From: Chitinophagaceae bacterium
Lineage (GTDB): Bacteria > Bacteroidota > Bacteroidia > Chitinophagales > Chitinophagaceae
Direction: 5' to 3'
Assembly: GCA_003455235.1 (NCBI GenBank)
Contig: DMRT01000122.1
Location: 1 to 16,541 of the forward strand
Length of the DNA: 16,541 bases
This document shows, piece after piece, positions 1-6,700 of this stretch; positions within the stretch are counted from its first letter, which is position 1; each line of letters begins with the position of its first letter. The translations under genes and the position numbers were made by a program. The notes beneath the pieces were generated by a model that had not been told where the DNA came from, did not search any database, and was given only the letters and a program-made list of their open reading frames with translations.

Positions 1-1
1 T

Positions 2-337
2 GTGTTTCCCGGCTATTACCTGCCCGGTACTGCCGTACTGGGAGATTATTTCGGAATTTTTAAAGACGATCAGCTTGTAGCCATGGCCGGTGAACGATTG
101 TGTATGGATGGATTAACCGAAATAAGTGCCGTGGTTACCCACCCCGATTATACCGGCCGCAAATATGCACAGCAGCTCGTTACTTATTTAAACGACAAAA
201 ACCTTCAGCAGGGATTCATTCCATTCCTCCACACCGGCTCAGCTAATGAACGGGCCATCCGGGTGTATGAACTGCTTGGGTATACCAGGCGAAGAATTAT
301 TCCTGTAACCCGGATAAAAAAAATGCCGGCACTGTAA
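2..337 (+). CDS. GNAT-family N-acetyltransferase, C-terminal part (5' end cut by window edge)
   Basis: This is the C-terminal 111 residues of a GCN5-related N-acetyltransferase, an enzyme that moves an acetyl group from acetyl-CoA to an amine; the substrate cannot be told. The visible part has the central strands (LVAMAGERLCMDGLTEIS), then the acetyl-CoA pyrophosphate-binding turn in VVTHPDYTGRKYAQQL, and then a typical FR47-like C-terminus in which TGSANERAIRVYELLGY carries the Asn and Tyr common in the family. The reading frame is open to the first base, so the GTG at position 2 is very probably an internal Val and the true start lies upstream. Members of this FR47-like group are usually over 200 residues, which agrees with truncation by the window. 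Family assignment is firm, specificity unknown. Confidence 0.85.
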   Translation: MFPGYYLPGTAVLGDYFGIFKDDQLVAMAGERLCMDGLTEISAVVTHPDYTGRKYAQQLVTYLNDKNLQQGFIPFLHTGSANERAIRVYELLGYTRRRIIPVTRIKKMPAL

Positions 338-556
338 ATTTTTCTGTTGGTTATACAATTGTCCCTGGTGCATGTATAAAATCGCCACATTTCCATGCAC
401 GGGCTTGCTGTCATAAAACTGCTGACAATTATGCAGGAATCCTGTTTGTTGGTACAGGTTTTGTTATAGGTGGGCAACTTTTCACGGCGTAATGAACAGT
501 CTCATTAGTTTGCAGGTGATCTTTGCGCTCATTCTTTAATAAAAACGTACACACTT

Positions 557-1315
557 ATGAAAAAAGCAATCTATGCAGGTACTGCATTGTTCTTCGTGAT
601 CATCTCCACCACAGCGCATGCCCAGTTCAGTAAAGGAAACAAATTTGTTGAAGCCAGCCTGGGCAGCATTCGTTTCAGCAGCAACGACAGCAAAACAGAA
701 TACGGCACCAGCACCAGTAAGAGCGATGGCCGCAGTTTCAGTTTCGACCTGTACCCGGCTGTTGGATTTTTTATTGCCGATAACCTCGCCGTTGGCGGTG
801 AAGTGGATATTTATTTCGGCAGCAACAAAAACAATACATACAACAGCTCGGGTATTAAAACCAATGAATCAAAAACAAACAGCGTAAACCTGGGCGTTGG
901 CCCCTTTGTACGGTATTATTTTGCCGGGGATAATAAATCAAAATTCTACGGACAGGCGGGTGGCTTCTTCAGCAGCGATGTGTCGTACAACAGTGAATCA
1001 AGATTGTACAGCGGCTCCGGTGTATACCAGGGTGTCAGCAAAACCGAATACAACAAAAAGCCTGTTAACATAAGCGCCAATATCCGCGTAGGCTGGAACC
1101 GTATGCTCACTGAAACCATTGCGCTGAATGCAAGCCTTGGGTACCAATTCTCCCGGAGCACCTATACATACAGCTACCGCAGCATTCCTGCCATCGGGCC
1201 CGAAACAGTTTCACCACAATATAAATACACGGGTACCAGCAACAATGTTTTATGGAATCTGGGTTTCACCATGTTCCTGCCGTCAGGTGGCAAACACCCG
1301 GTTAAGAAAAAATAA
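557..1315 (+). CDS. Outer-membrane beta-barrel protein (porin-like, OmpW/OmpX-type fold)
   Basis: This 252-residue exported protein is predicted to form a small beta-barrel in the outer membrane. Residues 1-22 are a signal peptide (MKKAIYAG, a hydrophobic core, then AHA-Q as the cleavage site). The rest alternates short amphipathic strands with Ser/Asn/Tyr/Gly-rich loops: FVEASLGSIRFSS, FSFDLYPAVGFFIADNLAVGGEVDIYFG, SVNLGVGPFVRYYF, KFYGQAGGFFSS, ISANIRVGWNRMLTETIALNASLGYQF and a last strand VLWNLGFTMFLP. This pattern fits the outer membrane beta-barrel or porin family proteins common in Bacteroidota, usually of unknown function. The tail is basic (HPVKKK). The gene stands alone between GNAT and a convergent gene. 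A near match to the Bacteroidota -7 box (GATCTTTGC, 518-526) lies about 30 nt upstream, but no good -33 element is visible. The fold call is confident; whether it is a pore, adhesin or structural protein is not known. Confidence 0.85.
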   Translation: MKKAIYAGTALFFVIISTTAHAQFSKGNKFVEASLGSIRFSSNDSKTEYGTSTSKSDGRSFSFDLYPAVGFFIADNLAVGGEVDIYFGSNKNNTYNSSGIKTNESKTNSVNLGVGPFVRYYFAGDNKSKFYGQAGGFFSSDVSYNSESRLYSGSGVYQGVSKTEYNKKPVNISANIRVGWNRMLTETIALNASLGYQFSRSTYTYSYRSIPAIGPETVSPQYKYTGTSNNVLWNLGFTMFLPSGGKHPVKKK

Positions 1316-1332
1316 TTTTCCTGTTGTGGAGA

Positions 1333-1372
1333 TCACAAAAAAAGAGCCGGCATGCCGGCTCTTTTTTTGTGA
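1333..1372. terminator. Perfect 40-bp palindromic bidirectional terminator
   Basis: The core GAGCCGGCATGCCGGCTC is flanked by seven A on the left and seven T on the right, and the symmetry extends one more TCAC/GTGA step on each side, with no mismatch over 40 bp. Read from either strand it gives a GC-rich hairpin followed by a run of seven U. It lies between the barrel gene, which ends at 1315, and the minus-strand gene whose stop is at 1376-1378, so it should end both convergent transcripts. Confidence 0.92.
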
Positions 1373-1375
1373 CTG

Positions 1376-2047
1376 TTAAAACAGTTCAAGGAATACTTTG
1401 ACCAGTTCGATAAAACCAGCAGTGCCTTCGGGACTGATCGGTTTACGGCTGGGGCGGAAATAGCATTGTTTTTCATTCAGCTCAAATTCTGCATCCGGGT
1501 GAGCAGCAAGCCGGTTGAGGTCTTTATTAAACAACAGGGTTTGCAGCGCCTGCCTGTCCTTGCAGATCACGTGAAACCGGCGGGAGAATTTCCTGGCATG
1601 ACTGAAATCAACGTCTGTTTTCAGCACCAGGTTCTCCAGTTTAAGTGCCAGTGTTTCGGGCTGGCCGATGGTATGCGGGTATGTTTTACCCAGGTTGATG
1701 AGCCCGGCAAAGTAATGATCGGTTCCGGAATTATAGAGCCGGCCCGCGTGTACGGAACTGCTGTATTGAAAAATGCAGAAGTAGAACGTATGCTGCTTCC
1801 ACCGGCCTTCATACGATTCACGCACAAAGGGTGTGTGAACGGATTTGTGCAGCAGGAAATGTTTCAGGTTCCGGTGCGATGCAGGACTGGCCCCGAAGGC
1901 ATGGGTAACCATACTGATGCAGTCGTTCATCATCTTGTTAAACGCCGCTTCCTCTTTTCGTATTTTCTGTATTTCCTTATCCCCGGCAAAATCATCACCC
2001 GAAAAATCATAAAAATCCGGATCCAGAGGTGCGTCATCAATGTCCAT
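1376..2047 (-). CDS. Uncharacterised cytosolic protein (223 aa)
   Basis: I do not recognise this protein with certainty. It has no signal peptide or membrane segment. The N-terminus is strongly acidic (MDIDDAPLDPDFYDFSGDDF), followed by a charged helix around residues 24-45. The C-terminal half, with ALKLENLVLKTDVDFSHARK, RRFHVICKDRQALQTLLF, ELNEKQCYF and a final hydrophobic helix FIELVKVFLELF, resembles the layout of DUF3137-type domains (a strand with F-x-V, a D, then a helix carrying LL-F and L). That similarity is a recollected pattern and weak. The start at 2047 is preceded by only 61 bp to the divergent PhzF start, so both promoters must lie there; TACCTTTA on the minus strand at about 2063-2070 is one mismatch from the -7 consensus. 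The stop lies three bases from the bidirectional terminator. Confidence 0.72.
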   Translation of the reverse strand: MDIDDAPLDPDFYDFSGDDFAGDKEIQKIRKEEAAFNKMMNDCISMVTHAFGASPASHRNLKHFLLHKSVHTPFVRESYEGRWKQHTFYFCIFQYSSSVHAGRLYNSGTDHYFAGLINLGKTYPHTIGQPETLALKLENLVLKTDVDFSHARKFSRRFHVICKDRQALQTLLFNKDLNRLAAHPDAEFELNEKQCYFRPSRKPISPEGTAGFIELVKVFLELF

Positions 2048-2087
2048 GCAGTTTTGTTTTCAATAAAGGTAAATAATATGAAGTATG

Positions 2088-2095
2088 TATATTTG
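2088..2095 (+). promoter_or_regulatory. Candidate Bacteroidota -7 promoter box for the PhzF gene
   Basis: TATATTTG matches the TAnnTTTG -7 consensus of the Bacteroidota housekeeping sigma factor exactly. No TTTG or TTG is found 17-23 nt upstream, so only half of the promoter is supported. It ends 13 nt before the ATG at 2109. It overlaps the region just before the GTG at 2097, which argues that 2109 is the real start and that the leader is only several nucleotides long. Confidence 0.38.
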
Positions 2096-2108
2096 AGTGA
2101 CCGGCAGT

Positions 2109-2915
2109 ATGACAATCCCTTATTTCATCATTGATACATTCACCACGGAGAAATTCCGGGGAAACCCCACGGCCGTATGCGTAACAGGTAAACCGCTCCC
2201 CGCTGCCATCATGCACGCTGTTGCCAAAGAACTCCGGTTCCCTGTTACTGCTTTTGTAGAAGAAGTGACAGCGGGCGATGAATACCCCATCCGTTATTTT
2301 ACCGTTACCGGGGAAATAGCCGCCTGTGGCCACGCCACACTGGCTGCTGCCAACGTGCTTACCGATTCATTGCTGAAAGAACGGATCCGTTTCAGCACTA
2401 TTGAAAACATCCAGATCGACATACGCATTGAAGAGGACATCGTTTATATGTTTTATCCCCGGTACAGCATGGAACTGCTGGATGTGTCACCCGGACTGTT
2501 ACAAAGCCTGGGTATCGAAAAATTCAGGGAGGCCGGATTCTGCAAAGAACTGGAAACCGTATTCATTGAACTTGAAGATGCGGCGTTGCTGAAATCGATA
2601 CAACCCGATTACCGGTGGATGGTGAAAAGCAACCCCTTTATCAAGGAAGTGGTGATTACCTGCCGGGCGGACAATAATCAATATGATTTCCTGCTGCGTT
2701 CGTTCTGTCCATGGATCGGCATTGACGAAGACCCGGTTACCGGTTCCGTACATTCGGTGCTGGCACATTACTGGAAAGAACGCACCGGTAAATACGACTT
2801 AACGGCCTACCAGGCATCGGAGAGGGGTGGAGAGGTTTATGTAAAAGCACTGGATGATAAAGTGCTGCTCGGCGGAAGGACTGTTACCATGGGCCGTGGT
2901 GATCTGTCTGTTTGA
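2109..2915 (+). CDS. PhzF-family protein with the catalytic Glu replaced by Val
   Basis: This 268-residue protein belongs to the PhzF family, which shares the diaminopimelate epimerase two-lobed fold; PhzF itself isomerises a dihydro-hydroxyanthranilate during phenazine biosynthesis, while most homologues have unknown substrates. Family signatures are IIDTFTTEKFRGNPTAVCV at residues 7-25, GEIAACGHATLAA around residues 68-80 and DEDPVTGSVHS near residues 204-214. Aligning AKELRFPVTAFV (39-50) to the PhzF segment that holds catalytic Glu45 (A-R-E-M-N-L-S-E-S-T-F-V) puts Val46 at that position, so the proton-shuttle Glu appears to be absent, although Glu51-Glu52 follow closely. ATG 2109 is preferred over GTG 2097 because it begins at the usual family N-terminus and the -7 box lies just upstream. 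No phenazine genes are nearby, so it should not be named phzF. It converges on the next gene with a 17-bp gap. Confidence 0.9.
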   Translation: MTIPYFIIDTFTTEKFRGNPTAVCVTGKPLPAAIMHAVAKELRFPVTAFVEEVTAGDEYPIRYFTVTGEIAACGHATLAAANVLTDSLLKERIRFSTIENIQIDIRIEEDIVYMFYPRYSMELLDVSPGLLQSLGIEKFREAGFCKELETVFIELEDAALLKSIQPDYRWMVKSNPFIKEVVITCRADNNQYDFLLRSFCPWIGIDEDPVTGSVHSVLAHYWKERTGKYDLTAYQASERGGEVYVKALDDKVLLGGRTVTMGRGDLSV

Positions 2916-2932
2916 GCAACCCTGTATGGTGA

Positions 2933-3586
2933 TCATATACCAAGTTCCCGCAACTCTGTGTTTTCATATGTGTCCTGTTTTCCCGGTTCTTTAATAAGTT
3001 TCAGGATTGCCCTGGCCAAGGGTACCGAACCAATGATCTTACTGGGTGTAAACCGTTCCACCAGCGGAAAAAAGGGGAAGGCGAGTTTATAAGCAAAAGG
3101 AGCCCGCTTGTTTTTATGTTTGGGCCATATGGCATCAGGCCTTACAATGGTAAGTCGTTTTAAATTCATCTGCAGCAATGCATTTTCTGCTTTTCCTTTC
3201 AGCCGGGCAAACAGTACCCTGCTTTTCTCAGAACGGTCGGCCTTGTTGCCGCTTAAAAAAAGAAAATGAATTGAAGGGTTTGCATCCCTCATTGCTTTGG
3301 CTGCAGCCACAGTATAGTCATAGGTAATCACTTCATATTCTTTTCTGCTTACCTGCAGTTGCGAAATTCCGAGACACCAGATGCAGGCATCCACTTTCTT
3401 AAATATACCTGTCAACGACTCATAGTTTCCGAAATCGCTATGAAGGACGGCGCTTAGTTTCGGATGGCGTATTTCCATCGGCCTTCGTACCAGGGCGATG
3501 ATCTCTTCAATGCCCGGATCAAGGATGGCCTGCCGTACAACTTCGGAACCGGCCATGCCCGTGGCTCCTGTGATGAGTAATTTCAT
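2933..3586 (-). CDS. TIP30/HTATIP2-like NAD(P)-binding atypical SDR protein
   Basis: This 217-residue protein has a Rossmann fold of the atypical (SDR a5/TIP30-like) short-chain dehydrogenase group. It opens with LLITGATGMAGSEVV (residues 3-17), the GxxGxxG dinucleotide-binding loop. Next come ALVRRP after the second strand (where NADP-binding members keep Arg residues), DACIWCLGIS around residues 66-75 and the family segment LFLSGNKADRSEKSRVLFARLKG, which corresponds to S-S-x-G-A-D followed by Y-x-x-x-K. Here the Tyr position is Phe126 while Lys130 is kept, so classical SDR catalysis is doubtful. RLTIVRPDAIWP and a C-terminal helix containing VPLARAILKLI complete the fold. The start at 3586 fits a promoter at 3632-3665 on the minus strand. 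It may act as an NADP-binding or regulatory protein rather than an oxidoreductase; this is inference. Confidence 0.85.
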   Translation of the reverse strand: MKLLITGATGMAGSEVVRQAILDPGIEEIIALVRRPMEIRHPKLSAVLHSDFGNYESLTGIFKKVDACIWCLGISQLQVSRKEYEVITYDYTVAAAKAMRDANPSIHFLFLSGNKADRSEKSRVLFARLKGKAENALLQMNLKRLTIVRPDAIWPKHKNKRAPFAYKLAFPFFPLVERFTPSKIIGSVPLARAILKLIKEPGKQDTYENTELRELGI

Positions 3587-3602
3587 TGGCGGTATTTTTT
3601 GC

Positions 3603-3615
3603 CGGGTGTTACCCG
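3603..3615 (-). other. Small hairpin in the predicted leader of the SDR-like gene
   Basis: CGGGT-GTT-ACCCG gives a five-base-pair stem with a three-base loop, flanked by TTTTTT on one side and AAAAAA on the other, which could lengthen the stem imperfectly. It lies 16-29 nt upstream of the ATG at 3586 and downstream of the predicted minus-strand promoter, so it would be in the 5' leader. It might affect ribosome access, but the stem is short and may be fortuitous. Confidence 0.3.
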
Positions 3616-3631
3616 AAAAAACTTTTCAACA

Positions 3632-3665
3632 GCAAACGTATTTTTTTGTCGAAAGGTTTCTACAA
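3632..3665 (-). promoter_or_regulatory. Bacteroidota-type promoter for the SDR-like gene
   Basis: On the minus strand TACGTTTGC (3632-3640) matches the extended -7 consensus TAnnTTTGC perfectly. A TTG (3663-3665) lies 22 bp upstream as a -33 element, inside the usual range though short of full TTTG. The expected transcript would begin near 3625 and give a leader of about 40 nt that includes the small hairpin at 3603-3615. Confidence 0.55.
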
Positions 3666-3733
3666 GTTTCAATCAAATTTCATTAATGGATTCTTTTTTT
3701 ATCCACAAAACTAAACTGCACCGTAATATTACT

Positions 3734-3764
3734 TTTTAAATGCAGGTTTTAAAAAATATATTTG
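3734..3764 (+). promoter_or_regulatory. Candidate promoter of the large secreted T9SS protein
   Basis: TATATTTG (3757-3764) matches the -7 consensus and TTTT (3734-3737), a three-of-four match to TTTG, lies 19 bp upstream. The expected start of transcription near 3770 leaves about 27 nt of leader before ATG 3797 and rules out the earlier in-frame ATG at 3740 as the translation start. Confidence 0.48.
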
Positions 3765-3796
3765 AAACCACTTCATTCCAAACTAAACTCTGCGTT

Positions 3797-6700
3797 ATGC
3801 TTAAACACTTTTTTTCAATCTTGGTTTTTACTGGATTAATTACTGCCACTGCCACTGCGCAGGTGCAGCAGGTACGGGAGAATCCGGCAGGAATTTCTAC
3901 CCGGTTACAATTCGAGATCGACAAAACCAAGGATCCGGCCCTGGGTTATGTTCCGCAATCAAGACTTGTGGAAGCTTATCGTGTTCGTTCAGAACGGATA
4001 AAAAATAACACGGCTTCTTCGCTGTTCTCCTGGACCGAGCGGGGGCCTAACAGCGATGCGGTTGGCGCCAGTAATGGAAATACCCGTCCGGGAAATGGCA
4101 AAACATCCGGCCGTGTACGTGCCATCTGGGAAGACCTTGGCGATGCAACCGGGAAAACCGTGTGGATAGGTGGTATCGATGGCGGATTGTGGAAGACAAA
4201 TGATATAACTGCCAATCCTGCCACCTGGACACCCATCAATGACTTCTTCGGGAATCTTGCCATCGGCAGTATCTGCCAGGATCCTACAGATGTGAACACC
4301 ATGTATTTTGGTACCGGAGAAAAGGCCATCAACGCCGACGCGGTTCGGGGCGCCGGTATCTGGATGAGCACTGATCATGGAGTAAACTGGAGTGTAATGC
4401 CGGGCACATCCGGTTTCTGGAATGTGAGCAAGGTACTCTGCGATGCCAGCGGCAACCTCTACGTAGCCTGTAATTCCATTTCCAATACGGCAGGTTTACA
4501 GCGGTATACAAAGTCAACCGGTACCTGGACGAATATTACTCCGTCGGGACTGGATCCCCGTGTGCCTGACATGGTACTTAGCAGCACCGGCCGGTTACAT
4601 GTAAGCTGCGGTTATTATAATACAGCAACGGCCAGCGCCGGGTACCGGTATACCGATAACCCGGCCAGTGTAACAGCTGCTGGCTGGACCAGTCCTGCCA
4701 CTACATTCCCTACCCAGTATAACGTAGCGCTTGCCTGTAACGGAAATACGCTGTATGCACTGCCATCTACATCGGCTTTTGAAGTAACAACGATTTATAA
4801 ATCCACCAATGGTGGAGCCAACTGGGCTGCCACCGGTACCACCCCTGCATTCACCAGTGGACAGGCCTGGTATTGCATGGCCGTGGCTATCGATCCTGCC
4901 AATGCCAACAACGTGATTGTGGGAAGTCTGGACTGTTATAAAACCACCAACGGCGGTACAAGCTGGAGCAAAATATCCGAGTGGGTAGGGACTACCGGTC
5001 AATATGTACATGCCGATCAGCAGATCATTACCTGGCGAAGCAATAATCAGGTGCTGGTAGGATGTGACGGTGGTGTGCATTATTCTGCCAATGGCGGAAC
5101 TAATTTTTCTGATCGCAACCAGGGTTTGCGGATCAAACAGTTTTATTCAGTTGCGATCCATCCCACTTCAACAAATTATTTCCTGGCCGGTGCGCAGGAT
5201 AATGGAGTGCACCAGTTGAACAATGCCGGCCTGGGCGCTTCTGTGGAAGTAACCGGTGGCGACGGAGCCTTTGTGCACATCGACCAGGACCAGGGGCAAT
5301 TTCAATGGGGCTCATATGTATACAATCAATACCGCCGCAGCACCAACAGTGGTTCTTCCTGGACATCGGTGAATTTTTCAAGTTCTGCAGGCCAGTTCAT
5401 CAATCCAACCGACTATGATGATGTAAATAATATCATGTACGCCAGCGGTAACGCCAACACATTTGTCCGCTGGAGCAACCCTCAAAGCGGAAGCACCTTC
5501 ACGGCAGTTACGATGAGCGGGCTTAGCTCCGGAAAAGTAACGGCTGTGAAAGTATCACCTTATACCAACCATACGGTATTCTTTGGTGGCGGTGGCAGTG
5601 GAATCACACCTTCCCTGATCAAGGCAACCAGTGCCAACGCAACACCCGCCTTTACCAGTATCATCGGCACGGGCATGACAACAGCCAGTGCACGCATTTC
5701 CTGTATTGAGTTGGGAACAAACGAACAGAACATTATCGTGGTATACTCTAACTATGGAGTAAACAATGTTTGGGTAACCACCAACGGCGGAACCAGCTGG
5801 ACAACCATCGATGGCAACCTGCCTGATATGCCCGTACGCTGGGCCATGTTTTACCCGGGTGATAATACCAGGGCCATTCTTGCAACAGAAACAGGTATCT
5901 GGCAAACCTCACTCATCAACGGAGCATCCACGGTGTGGGATCCGGAATCGGGATTCCCGAATGTGCGTACTGATATGCTTCAGTACCGGGCCAGTGATGG
6001 TCTGCTGGCTGCTGCCACCCATGGCCGCGGCGTGTTCACCACCATCATTGGTGCAGCGCCAAGTTGTGGCACCGTAAGCGGATTATCATCCTCCGCCGTA
6101 ACTGCCAGCAGTGCCACCGTTAGCTGGGCTGCGCTCAGCGGTGCATTGAACTATGATGTGGATTATAAACTCAATGCATCTTCTACGTGGACCAATGCGG
6201 CAACAGCAACTACATCGCTGTCGGCAGCCTTGAGCGGCCTGGCAGAAAACAGCCTGTATGATTTCCGGGTTCGTGCCAACTGTACCGGTGCCACCGGCGC
6301 TTATGCCCAGGCCCAGTTCACCACGCTGGCATCAACCTGTACAGAACCATCGGGGTTAACCGCTAGCGCCATTACGGCAACGGGTGCCACGGTTAGCTGG
6401 ACAGCTGTGAGCGGGGCACTGAACTATACCGTAGATTATAAACTCAATTCATCTTTTACCTGGATCAATGCCGCGGCGGCTACCACAAACCTTTCTGTGA
6501 ACCTGTCGGGTTTAACAGCCGGCAGCTTATACGATTACCGCGTTCGTACCAACTGCAACGGGTTGAACAGTATTTATTCCCAGGCACAATTCACAACAAC
6601 CACTGCGTCCTGTGATGCGCCAAGCGGGTTGACATCAGGATCGGTTACTGCCAGCAGTGCAACCGTTAGCTGGACCGCCGTTAGCGGTGCCGCGAATTAT

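Noticed and set aside
355..402. GTGCATG/CATGCAC inverted repeat (7-bp arms, 19-base loop) between the GNAT and barrel genes
   Set aside because: The arms are short, the loop is long and AT-rich, and no T tract follows, so it is not a convincing terminator or operator.
1466..2134. A 222-codon open frame on the plus strand, opposite the 223-residue minus-strand gene
   Set aside because: The translation has no family motifs and is hydrophobic and Cys/His/Val-biased. The minus frame has a sensible start, composition and terminator placement, so the plus frame is a shadow.
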